Shown here: positions 42,256 to 49,186 of the stretch, in pieces
Position numbering within the stretch: the stretch's first letter is position 1
How the letters are laid out: each line of letters starts with the position of its first letter
Assembly (NCBI GenBank): GCA_020050435.1
Contig: JAGVKQ010000017.1
Coordinates: forward strand, 62,001-126,000
Source of the DNA: Candidatus Caenarcanales bacterium
GTDB lineage: Bacteria; Cyanobacteriota; Vampirovibrionia; 2-02-FULL-35-15
Direction of reading: 5' to 3'
DNA length: 64,000 nt
Notes under the pieces: generated by a model
Database searches by the model: none
Told to the model about the DNA's origin: nothing
Seen by the model: only the letters and a program-made list of their open reading frames with translations
Position numbers and translations under genes: made by a program

Positions 42256-42354
42256 CCCTGTTTTTAATCCAGCCAAGCTGACAATTTTTTGTGACGTGAG
42301 CCTTGTGAACTAGCAAAAAATTTTGCCAGCTTATAGAGCTGGATAAAAACAGGG
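42256..42354. repeat. Long imperfect hairpin between tmk and tRNA-Thr
   Basis: The outer arms CCCTGTTTTTAATCCAGC (42256-42273) and GCTGGATAAAAACAGGG (42338-42354) are nearly perfect. The inner arms AAGCTGACAATTTTTTG (42275-42291) and CAAAAAATTTTGCCAGCTT (42314-42332) extend the pairing, with a loop of about 22 bases. At about 99 bases it is far larger than an intrinsic terminator and looks like a MITE-like palindrome or an element with its own structured RNA. Confidence 0.7.
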
Positions 42355-42357
42355 GCT

Positions 42358-43041
42358 CTAAACCAAAAATTCACTCATTCTATTCTTGATATCCTGGAAT
42401 ACATCTTGAGGTTCTTTTGTAGCATCAATTTCAATAAAATTGTATTCTTTAGACATAATATCTAATTCATTAATCATTTTTTCCTGATAGTTAACAAAGC
42501 TCTCATAAAGATCTGTTCCTAATCTTAAGTCCATTCCAGACTCCCAATAATTAAATCCTTTTCCTGCTAAAACTCTGGGTATTAAATCTTTAACCCCAAT
42601 TTTTAGATAAAAAACAATGTCAGGCTTTAGCGCAATGCCATAAATCTCTTTCAACCATTCTCTATCTACTCCACGAACTTTAGATCTAGCTATTAATGAA
42701 TAAATATATCTGTCATTTAAAACAATAAACCCTGCTTTTAAAGCTGGAAATATTTGCTTCTCAAATCTGTCAGCAAAATCAGTAGCATAAAATAATCCTA
42801 AAGTAACTGACCCTAAGGTGTTTCCTTCTTTAGCCATTTTTATACCTTTGCCGGCTAGCTCTGATCTGGCTGCACCTGTATCTACTACTGCATGTCCTTG
42901 ACCTTCAAGCCATGACTTAAGCATAGTAGCTTGAGTAGTTCTACCTACACCATCAGTACCTTCAATAACAATTAACTTGCCTGGATAAGTTTTACCTTCA
43001 GTTTTATAAGAATGTAATCCGTAAAAATCTAGCTTAGTCAT
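42358..43041 (-). CDS. tmk: Thymidylate kinase-like protein with Arg in the P-loop
   Basis: Phosphorylates dTMP to dTDP, or a related nucleotide. After an N-terminal extension (FYGLHSYKTEGKTYPGKL) the P-loop reads IEGTDGVGRTTQATM (26-40), with Arg34 where the Walker A lysine is expected. The DR motif VLNDRYIYSLIAR (about 105-117) and a lid-like FNYWESGMDLRLG segment follow. The rest fits the TMP kinase fold, 227 aa. Lys-to-Arg in the P-loop usually weakens ATP binding, but I recall paralogous tmk-like families with GxGR(S/T)T, so this may be a specialised kinase rather than a dead enzyme. TATAAT lies 16 bases before the ATG. Confidence 0.82.
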   Translation of the reverse strand: MTKLDFYGLHSYKTEGKTYPGKLIVIEGTDGVGRTTQATMLKSWLEGQGHAVVDTGAARSELAGKGIKMAKEGNTLGSVTLGLFYATDFADRFEKQIFPALKAGFIVLNDRYIYSLIARSKVRGVDREWLKEIYGIALKPDIVFYLKIGVKDLIPRVLAGKGFNYWESGMDLRLGTDLYESFVNYQEKMINELDIMSKEYNFIEIDATKEPQDVFQDIKNRMSEFLV

Positions 43042-43131
43042 ATCAATAGGATATCAAATTATATAAAGGAAGTGAATTGCTCTTACAAATTAAAGTGTTT
43101 GTTTTATCTTTGTCTCTATTTTACTATCTGC

Positions 43132-43137
43132 TATATT
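43132..43137 (+). promoter_or_regulatory. -10 TATATT, predicted leaderless start
   Basis: TATATT ends 6 bases before the ATG at 43144, and a TTGTCT (-35-like) lies 16 bases upstream of it. This favours the inner ATG over the GTG at 43072. Confidence 0.4.
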
Positions 43138-43143
43138 TTAAAT

Positions 43144-43854
43144 ATGCTAAACCAGCTGTTAATAAGAAGAAAAGAGCTTGGGAAAATAAAGATAGGAAGA
43201 GGGGATTCTCTTACTTTAACCTGTGACAAGGTTACTCAAACTCCAAGAATTTTTAAAACATCACGTATTCAAGAAGCCATTGATAATATTTCTTTATTAG
43301 ATATTGAAGAAAAAAAATTACCTGAGCTGGTTATAAAAGCAATTGAGTTCACCTTGAAAGATTTTTTTCTTTACATGCACCAAACTGGACTTTATAATAG
43401 ACAATTTAAATTTTGGCAAGCAATAGCAAGAATTTCACAAGTTACTGTTTATAAACTCCAAAAAGGAATTATAAATAAAAGGGATCTTAATGTTTACATG
43501 CTTGATTTTTGTATTGACCCGAAATTTACTTCAATAAGGGTAATAGTTAATGAGAATAATGAAGGTAGCGCTTCATTTAGGGAATTCAAAGCTTTTTTAG
43601 ACAAGTCTTTAATTCTCAACTTTGGGAAATTAAAAGGGATTCTCTATTTTACAAATTCCCCCGTTGATGAGTATTTTATAATGAAGCTCCAAAATATGAC
43701 AAATGCCTCAGATCCTGTATCAAAATATGAATCAGAGCTTTCAGATACTAAAGAAGTAAGACTAAACGTGATTTTATTTAAAAAAGACTTGGAGATCTAT
43801 AAATTTGAACATATCTATCCTTGCTTAAGAACTAAAGAGCTTAATTTAATATAA
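43144..43854 (+). CDS. Hypothetical protein, 236 aa
   Basis: Not recognised. It is a soluble-looking mixed protein with a basic N-terminus (MLNQLLIRRKELGKIKIGRG), a helical middle (KLPELVIKAIEFTLKDFFLY) and a beta-containing C-terminal half (FTSIRVIVNENNEGSASFRE). No motif is evident. The frame is open further upstream to a GTG at 43072, whose AAAGGA is too close to act as a ribosome binding site and whose extra residues would be hydrophobic (LKCLFYLCLYFTICYIL). If that start were used, the protein would be membrane-anchored. It precedes hisA by 22 bases on the same strand. Confidence 0.6.
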   Translation: MLNQLLIRRKELGKIKIGRGDSLTLTCDKVTQTPRIFKTSRIQEAIDNISLLDIEEKKLPELVIKAIEFTLKDFFLYMHQTGLYNRQFKFWQAIARISQVTVYKLQKGIINKRDLNVYMLDFCIDPKFTSIRVIVNENNEGSASFREFKAFLDKSLILNFGKLKGILYFTNSPVDEYFIMKLQNMTNASDPVSKYESELSDTKEVRLNVILFKKDLEIYKFEHIYPCLRTKELNLI

Positions 43855-43876
43855 AGAATAAAACTAGGAGACTTGA

Positions 43877-44632
43877 ATGAATGATTTTGAATTAATACCA
43901 GCCATTGATATTCTTGGTGGTAAATGCGTAAGGTTAACTCAGGGTGACTATGAACAAGTAGAAAGTTTTTCAGATAACCCTATTGATGTAGCAAAAAAGT
44001 GGATTGATAGCGGGGCAAGCAGATTACATCTAGTTGATCTTGATGGTGCAAAAGATGGATTCCCTGTAAACAAAGATGTAATTATTAAGATTTCAAAAAG
44101 TGTAAACGCAAAAGTTGAGGTCGGGGGTGGGATCAGAACAGTTGAATCAATAAAAGAATATATAAATGAAGGAATTAGTTACATTATTTTAGGGACTAAA
44201 GCATTTCAAGACAAATCTTTTCTTGATAATTCAATAAATGACTTTGGAAGCAAAATTATTGTAGGTTTAGACCTTAAAAACAATAAAGTTGCTCTCTCAG
44301 GATGGAAAAATGATATTGAAATGGATTTAAGTACTTTAAAAGAGTATCTTTCAGGTGTAAGCGAAGTAATTTATACGGATATATCGAAGGATGGAATGTT
44401 AAGTGGACCTAATTTTAAGTCAGTTGCAGAGATTTCAAGCACCCTAAAATCTAAAATTATTGTTTCAGGTGGAATTGCAAGCATTGAAAACATATCAGAA
44501 TTAATAAATATGAAGAAGAAAAAGCACTCAAACATTTCAGGAGTTATATTAGGAAAATCCCTATATAAAGGAACGATTGAGCTGAAATATGCTGTTGAAC
44601 TTGCAAAAAAAGAACTCAATTCAAACTCTTAA
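43877..44632 (+). CDS. hisA: Phosphoribosylformimino-AICAR-P isomerase, histidine pathway
   Basis: Catalyses the Amadori-type isomerisation of ProFAR to PRFAR in histidine synthesis. The N-terminal FELIPAIDILGGKCVRLTQG with the catalytic Asp, VEVGGGIRTVESI, and the second half VIYTDISKDGMLSGPNF and KIIVSGGIAS show a complete half-barrel duplication. Length is 251 aa, normal. HisF shares the fold, but the AIDILGGKCVRL start is HisA-type. AGGAG stands seven bases before the ATG. It is isolated from other his genes here. Confidence 0.93.
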   Translation: MNDFELIPAIDILGGKCVRLTQGDYEQVESFSDNPIDVAKKWIDSGASRLHLVDLDGAKDGFPVNKDVIIKISKSVNAKVEVGGGIRTVESIKEYINEGISYIILGTKAFQDKSFLDNSINDFGSKIIVGLDLKNNKVALSGWKNDIEMDLSTLKEYLSGVSEVIYTDISKDGMLSGPNFKSVAEISSTLKSKIIVSGGIASIENISELINMKKKKHSNISGVILGKSLYKGTIELKYAVELAKKELNSNS

Positions 44633-45042
44633 GTAAGAAAATATAAGCTTCTTTGCAACAATATTTTTGATCTCGCGTCTTTATTTTTGTTCAAGTTATT
44701 AATCACATAACGTTATTTTTTTAAAACAGTAATTGAACAAATAAAAAGAAAATGTTATTTTGATAATAAGGTCGGGTATACTTAACTGGGAAAATAAAAA
44801 GAGGAAATAAAAACACAAAGATTATTTCCTGAAGGTACAAAGACAAAACGAGTTTAATGTTCATAAAAGAGCAAACACAAAATAAAACAAACATTCTTGA
44901 CAAACGCAGTCATAATGCACCACTCACAATAGTACCTACTTCTATTTTTACATTACAAGTTTTGGCCAGATTAAATTTTCAAAGAATTGGTTTTATCAAA
45001 TAAGATAAAAATTGTTTAGAAGAAAAAAGAAAGGAGAAAATC
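44633..45042. other. Gene-poor spacer with one doubtful small ORF
   Basis: This 410-base AT-rich stretch precedes the 23-aa lysine-rich gene. It holds a 48-codon plus-strand ORF (ATG 44857 to TAA 45003) containing NKTNILDKRSHNAPLTIVPT and RLNFQRIGFIK, without a ribosome binding site; it could be a real small protein but support is weak. A TTGACA at 44897-44902 lacks a properly spaced -10. No tRNA, hairpin or repeat stands out. The stretch may be a long leader for the downstream small gene. Confidence 0.35.
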
Positions 45043-45114
45043 ATGGCAGCTAAAAAGAAAGCAACAAAAAAGAAAGCAGCACCTAAGAAAACAGCAAAAA
45101 AGAAGAAGAAATAG
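45043..45114 (+). CDS. 23-residue lysine/alanine-rich peptide, histone-tail-like
   Basis: The frame reads MAAKKKATKKKAAPKKTAKK followed by three lysines and a stop. More than half of the residues are lysine, in the AKKK/PKK pattern of bacterial histone H1-like (Hc1/HctB-type) and eukaryotic H1 tails. AAAGGAG lies seven bases before the ATG, and a perfect 18-bp terminator follows 19 bases after the stop, so it looks like a real monocistronic gene. It would bind nucleic acids nonspecifically. Small size alone argues caution, but start, ribosome site and terminator all agree. Confidence 0.7.
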   Translation: MAAKKKATKKKAAPKKTAKKKKK

Positions 45115-45132
45115 TCCGTACTGCTTGACTTA

Positions 45133-45178
45133 ACTTCAGCCAAGATAGTTTTTCAACTATCTTGGCTGAAGTGCTTTT
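45133..45178 (+). terminator. Perfect 18-bp intrinsic terminator
   Basis: The arm at 45133-45150 (ACTTCAGCCAAGATAGTT) pairs perfectly with 45155-45172 around a TTTC loop, followed by GCTTTT. It ends the 23-residue gene. Confidence 0.9.
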
Positions 45179-45186
45179 AACAGCGG

Positions 45187-45192
45187 TATAAT
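45187..45192 (+). promoter_or_regulatory. Candidate -10 of the yggT-mraY unit
   Basis: TATAAT in the context CGGTATAAT, the same extended string found before pyrB and the SagB-like gene. It would give a leader of about 30 bases including AAGGA before the yggT ATG. Confidence 0.5.
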
Positions 45193-45230
45193 TTACGATA
45201 TAGGTAAAAACCTACAGAAGGAATAAGAAT

Positions 45231-45485
45231 ATGTCTCAAATCATAATGCTCTTAATAACAATTGTTCAGGCTTATACATTTGTAATGTTCATCTGGGTTC
45301 TTCTTTCCTGGATTCCTGAGTTTACTCATTCTAAGTTCTACGGGTTTTTAGACAGTGTATGCTTGCCATTTCTTGAACCATTTAGAAAAATAATTCCACC
45401 TATTAATGGAATAGACATTTCTCCAATTCTTGCATTTTTTGCTTTACAATTAGTCACTAATTTGCTTGGATCTCTAGTTAGATAA
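45231..45485 (+). CDS. YggT family membrane protein
   Basis: A small integral membrane protein (84 aa) with two transmembrane helices around the YggT motif: FVMFIWVLLSWIPEFTHSKF, then CLPFLEPFRKIIPP and SPILAFFALQLV. The proline-rich loop between helices is characteristic. Its role is not settled; in cyanobacteria and plastids YggT-like proteins affect division or thylakoid nucleoids, and in other bacteria ion homeostasis. AAGGA precedes the ATG. The stop TAA overlaps the mraY ATG by one base (TAATG), so the two are co-translated. Confidence 0.88.
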   Translation: MSQIIMLLITIVQAYTFVMFIWVLLSWIPEFTHSKFYGFLDSVCLPFLEPFRKIIPPINGIDISPILAFFALQLVTNLLGSLVR

Positions 45486-46435
45486 TGGTATATCTTTTAT
45501 TATTTTTTATTACTATAATTGCCTCCATCAGCATGGGCAAACCCATACTTAATATTCTAAAGTTGCTTAATGCAAAGCAAATTATAAGAGAAGACGGTCC
45601 GGCTCACCACATAACTAATAAGACAAAAACCCCTACAATGGGTGGATTTATATTTTTGCTTCCGGTTTTCCTTATAAATCTAATTGGATTATATACAATT
45701 CAATCTTTTCGAAGTAAAGAATTAATTACTGTACTTCTAGTAACTTTTACACTTGCAGTCCTTGGATTTAGCGATGACTTTCAAAAAGTACTCAAGAAAA
45801 AAAATAAAGGAATAAGTGGGTGGAGCAAACTGTTCATACAGTTTGTGATTAGCATAGCTCTTTTTCTTATATATAAGGAAGGAGATAATTTACTTTATTT
45901 AGCTTGGTTGTTTTTTATTATTGCTGGAGCTAGCAATTCTTATAACCTAACTGATGGACTAGATGGGCTTCTTGGAAGTATAAGCATTATTAGTTTTTTA
46001 GGGTTTACGGTATTACTTGCTTCAACTGGAAGAATTGAATTAATAATATTTTCTATTACCTTTATTGGAGCTTTAATTGGTTTTCTTTACTATAACTGGC
46101 ATCCAGCAAAAGTATTTATGGGTGACACAGGAAGCCTAGCTATTGGTGGGGCATTAGGAACGATGGCAATTGTTACTAAACATGAGTTATATTTAATCCC
46201 TTTTGCAATTATTCCAATAATTGAAACATTGTCAGTAATATTACAAGTTTTAAGCTTTCAGTTCTCAAAGAGGTTTCTCAACAAAGACAAAAGAATGTTT
46301 AAAATGGCACCATTACATCATCATTTTGAACTCTGCGGTTGGAGTGAGCTTTGTATAGTTAAGAGATTTACGATATTTCAGCTTATATTCACACTAAGTG
46401 GAATATTTTTACTTTTTACGACAGTAGCTAAATAA
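45485..46435 (+). CDS. mraY: Phospho-MurNAc-pentapeptide translocase MraY
   Basis: Transfers phospho-MurNAc-pentapeptide from UDP to undecaprenyl phosphate, making lipid I on the inner face of the cytoplasmic membrane. About ten transmembrane helices are visible. Motifs include HHITNKTKTPTMGGFIFLLP, the aspartate-rich NLTDGLDGLLGS, FMGDTGSLAIGGALG and the cytoplasmic HHHFELCGW near the C-terminus. At 316 aa it is at the short end of the family. It is separated from the mur/fts cluster seen in many bacteria. The start overlaps the yggT stop. Confidence 0.95.
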   Translation: MVYLLLFFITIIASISMGKPILNILKLLNAKQIIREDGPAHHITNKTKTPTMGGFIFLLPVFLINLIGLYTIQSFRSKELITVLLVTFTLAVLGFSDDFQKVLKKKNKGISGWSKLFIQFVISIALFLIYKEGDNLLYLAWLFFIIAGASNSYNLTDGLDGLLGSISIISFLGFTVLLASTGRIELIIFSITFIGALIGFLYYNWHPAKVFMGDTGSLAIGGALGTMAIVTKHELYLIPFAIIPIIETLSVILQVLSFQFSKRFLNKDKRMFKMAPLHHHFELCGWSELCIVKRFTIFQLIFTLSGIFLLFTTVAK

Positions 46436-46452
46436 TACTCATTCACCATTTG

Positions 46453-46494
46453 CCAGACCTGTTCGATTTATTCGACAGGTCTGGTTTAGATTTG
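46453..46494 (+). terminator. Terminator of yggT-mraY
   Basis: CCAGACCTGT (46453-46462) pairs with ACAGGTCTGG (46475-46484), followed by TTTAGATTT. It lies 18 bases after the mraY stop. Confidence 0.75.
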
Positions 46495-46503
46495 ATCACA
46501 TAA

Positions 46504-46524
46504 GGCTTCAACTTGTTTGAAGCC
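46504..46524 (-). terminator. Hairpin after the DUF4388 gene
   Basis: GGCTTCAA (46504-46511) pairs with TTGAAGCC (46517-46524). On the minus strand it lies 8 bases after the stop of the DUF4388 protein gene, with only a weak T tract. Confidence 0.45.
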
Positions 46525-46531
46525 CCAACAA

Positions 46532-47185
46532 TTACCCAATCTCATTTAAAAAAGGAGGTGAGAGATCATCAATATGACGACCTTGCTGTTCATTAGACAT
46601 AATATCTATAAAGTTATTGGTCAATAAGAACGATAAAATAGTTACTGTTTTACGTCTGTTATATCCAAGCTGATTCGCTATTTCTCCAAGTGTCTTCTTA
46701 CCATCTGCCACTTGTAAGAACTCTTGATCTGCCTGTGCAAGGTGTACAGCTCCTTCTTCTTCCATAGCAATCATTCTTGCAATTTCATCTTTTGGTTTTG
46801 CTTTAAAGATAGTTCTTGGGTTAATGCCCATCTTACAGAGCTTACGCCATCTTTCATCGTATCGAATTCCAGTAATTATTAGATCTTCCGTAAGTCTTTT
46901 TATAGTTTTTGGTCTTTGAACTGGGTGTGAGTAAAAAGCAAACTTCCCAGATATCCAAAGAAAGATTTCATAAATAGCATCTTCACCATCATATGTAAGT
47001 ACATGAGCATCAATCACTTGACCATTTTCTATATACATCACCCCATACAATGCACCCTTTTTTACTTGAAGGATTCCATTTGAATTACTCAAATTCAAAA
47101 ATTTAAGTATAAGAGCAAGGCTAAAATCAGACAATTCTCCACTTAGGGAATGTGATGTAAGTACTTGTTGAGTCTTGGTATCCAT
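46532..47185 (-). CDS. DUF4388 (PATAN-like) domain protein with winged-helix tail
   Basis: Residues about 12-95 match the DUF4388/PATAN domain: LSGELSDFSLALILKFLNLS, then GILQVKKGALYGVMYIENGQ and GEDAIYEIFLWISGKFAFY. Residues about 155-205 look like a winged helix (LQVADGKKTLGEIANQLGYN, RRKTVTILSFLLTNNFID). Such proteins are common in cyanobacteria, deltaproteobacteria and relatives as parts of signalling and motility networks with response regulators. It is soluble, 217 aa, and no partner regulator gene is adjacent. No clear Shine-Dalgarno or close -10 was found. Confidence 0.85.
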   Translation of the reverse strand: MDTKTQQVLTSHSLSGELSDFSLALILKFLNLSNSNGILQVKKGALYGVMYIENGQVIDAHVLTYDGEDAIYEIFLWISGKFAFYSHPVQRPKTIKRLTEDLIITGIRYDERWRKLCKMGINPRTIFKAKPKDEIARMIAMEEEGAVHLAQADQEFLQVADGKKTLGEIANQLGYNRRKTVTILSFLLTNNFIDIMSNEQQGRHIDDLSPPFLNEIG

Positions 47186-47358
47186 ATTTTTAATGGCCGA
47201 AAATGTTTTAAAACAATAAAAAGCAAGAATTCCCTTTTTTACTTACTTATAATTAATAAAATATAGGGCTCTCTTGATATATCTGCCACAAAAGTTTTAA
47301 AATCAAACAGTCTAAAGAACGTAGTAAAGACAAGAAAAGTTAGGATCATCCCAAAATA

Positions 47359-48435
47359 ATGAGAAAAATATTAATTAGTGGCTATTTAGGTTATGGTAAT
47401 TTTGGTGATGAAGCACTTTTACATGTCTTAATAAAAGACTTAACAGAAACAGGTTTTAAAAAACAAAACATTACTGTAATTTCAGCAACACCAGAATATA
47501 CTTCTCAACTGTTTAATACAAATGCCGCAAATAGATGGAATTTTTTTGAAATCCTAGGAGCAATAATTGATCATGATGTTACTGTTTTTCTAGGTGGTTT
47601 ATTTCAAGATAGAACTAGTTTTAAAAGTTTTCTTTATTACTACTTTCAACTTATTACTTCTTTACTTCTTAAGAAAGAGGTAATTTTCTACGGTTCAGGA
47701 TTTGGTCCATTCACAAGCAAGACATCTAAAGATTTATTATCAGATGCATTGAAAACTGTAAATTTGATTACAGTAAGAGATGAGACTTCAGCCAATGCAG
47801 TAGGCTTAAGTCTTCCTGTTACTTGTGATCCAGTCTGGTCAATTGAACCTGATTATTCATTCCAGAATGAGTTAATAAAAGTTAACTGGAAATTACCAAT
47901 TCTCGGTGTTGCCCTCAGAAATGATAGAGCTCTAAGAAGACATCATATAGATGCTCTGGCAGAGAGGCTTTCCAGAATAATTGCAAGTACTCAAGACTGG
48001 CAAATGGTTTTAATTCCATGCATGCATGAAGATATGCCTGTATTAGCAGAGCTTGAAAAAGCAATAACAAAAAGAGCACATCATCCTGGCAGACTGCTTT
48101 TTATTACAAACTTTAGTGGCTTTTCAATCCCACAACAAGCAGGAATCTTAAGTAGTTGTGATGTCATGGTTGGAATGAGATATCATTCATTATTAGTACC
48201 GCTCGCATCTGGTAAGCCTGTATTTGGTTTAATATATGATCAAAAAGTAAAATCTCTTTTAGATTTCTCAGAGCAAGTAGGAATTTCATTTAAAGATGAT
48301 ATGGAAAAACCCTGGAATTATTTCTGGCAAAACTTAGAACGGTCGACGGCTTTAGCAAAAATTGCTCAAGAGAAAGCATTTCACTTACATAAGAGAAATA
48401 TAGAGCTATTAGAAATTCTTGCTCAAAAGAACTAA
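47359..48435 (+). CDS. csaB: Polysaccharide pyruvyl transferase CsaB
   Basis: Adds pyruvate ketals to cell-wall polysaccharide, in other bacteria creating the docking site for SLH-domain surface proteins. The N-terminus ILISGYLGYGNFGDEALLHV is diagnostic, and the C-terminal half holds SSCDVMVGMRYHSLLVPLAS with ASGKPVFGLIYDQKV. Length is 358 aa, typical. It is cytoplasmic, acting on lipid-linked precursors. The tagA-type glycosyltransferase begins four bases after its stop, forming a two-gene secondary cell-wall polysaccharide unit as found in Firmicutes and Cyanobacteria. No SLH-domain protein lies in this window. Confidence 0.92.
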   Translation: MRKILISGYLGYGNFGDEALLHVLIKDLTETGFKKQNITVISATPEYTSQLFNTNAANRWNFFEILGAIIDHDVTVFLGGLFQDRTSFKSFLYYYFQLITSLLLKKEVIFYGSGFGPFTSKTSKDLLSDALKTVNLITVRDETSANAVGLSLPVTCDPVWSIEPDYSFQNELIKVNWKLPILGVALRNDRALRRHHIDALAERLSRIIASTQDWQMVLIPCMHEDMPVLAELEKAITKRAHHPGRLLFITNFSGFSIPQQAGILSSCDVMVGMRYHSLLVPLASGKPVFGLIYDQKVKSLLDFSEQVGISFKDDMEKPWNYFWQNLERSTALAKIAQEKAFHLHKRNIELLEILAQKN

Positions 48436-48439
48436 CATT

Positions 48440-49186
48440 ATGAGAAAAAGACTACTTGACCAACCAATAGATACTTTAAATCTGACTCAGGCTACTTACT
48501 TTGCCAAGATGGCACTTTTGAATCCTAAACAATTAAAAATCATCACTTTAAATCCTGAAATGATTGTCAATGCTGAAAAAAAAATAGAATTTCAGGCAGC
48601 TCTTAATAATGCAAACATGGTGATTGCTGATGGAACAGGAATTGCATGGGCATTGAAGTATTTAAATCCTGGGGAATATGAAGATTTTGAAAGAGTTCCT
48701 GGAATTGAATTAGCTGAAAAGATAGTCTTATCAGCAAATGAATTATCTAAAAAAATAGCTATTTATGGTGGCACAAAAGAAGTCCTTGAAAAAATAGTTA
48801 AAGTTTTCAGTGAAAAATATCCCAAAGTTGACATAGTAAAAACCATTGATGGATTTAGCGAAAAAAATGATTTGGAAATTGCAAAAGAAATTGCTTATGA
48901 ATGTCCTAATGTAATATTAGTAGCACTTGGTAGCCCTAAACAAGAGCTATGGATAGAAAAATATTCTTACTTATTTCCAAAAAGTATAATGATAGGTGTA
49001 GGTGGAACTCTTGATGTATGGTCTGGAGAAAAAGAAAGAGCACCTGATTGGGCTAGAGATCTTCACCTTGAATGGTTATATAGAGTACTTAGCGAACCAA
49101 AAAGAATACCTAGGTTACTAAGCTCACATCCCAGATTTGTTTATATGGTTTTAAAGAGGAAGATGGTGGGTAATTACACACCGTAA
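48440..49186 (+). CDS. WecG/TagA/CpsF family N-acetylmannosaminyl-type glycosyltransferase
   Basis: A GT26 family enzyme that adds a ManNAc-type sugar to lipid-linked GlcNAc in wall or envelope polysaccharides. Typical motifs are LNPEMIVNAEKKIEFQAALN, MVIADGTGIAWALK, the central ELSKKIAIYGGTKEVLEKIV, ILVALGSPKQELWI and VGGTLDVWSGEKERAPDW. The product has 248 aa from ATG 48440. A longer TTG frame from 48419 overlaps csaB and has no ribosome binding site. It is coupled to csaB. Its stop overlaps secD tail to tail by 13 bases. Confidence 0.9.
   Translation: MRKRLLDQPIDTLNLTQATYFAKMALLNPKQLKIITLNPEMIVNAEKKIEFQAALNNANMVIADGTGIAWALKYLNPGEYEDFERVPGIELAEKIVLSANELSKKIAIYGGTKEVLEKIVKVFSEKYPKVDIVKTIDGFSEKNDLEIAKEIAYECPNVILVALGSPKQELWIEKYSYLFPKSIMIGVGGTLDVWSGEKERAPDWARDLHLEWLYRVLSEPKRIPRLLSSHPRFVYMVLKRKMVGNYTP

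Noticed and set aside
44857-45003. 48-codon ORF upstream of the lysine-rich gene
   Set aside because: It has no ribosome binding site or close -10 element and no recognisable sequence; described only in the spacer entry.
45043-45114. Reading the lysine-rich frame as a random A-rich sequence
   Set aside because: AAAGGAG spacing, a stop codon and a perfect terminator downstream make chance less likely, so I kept it as a gene with moderate confidence.
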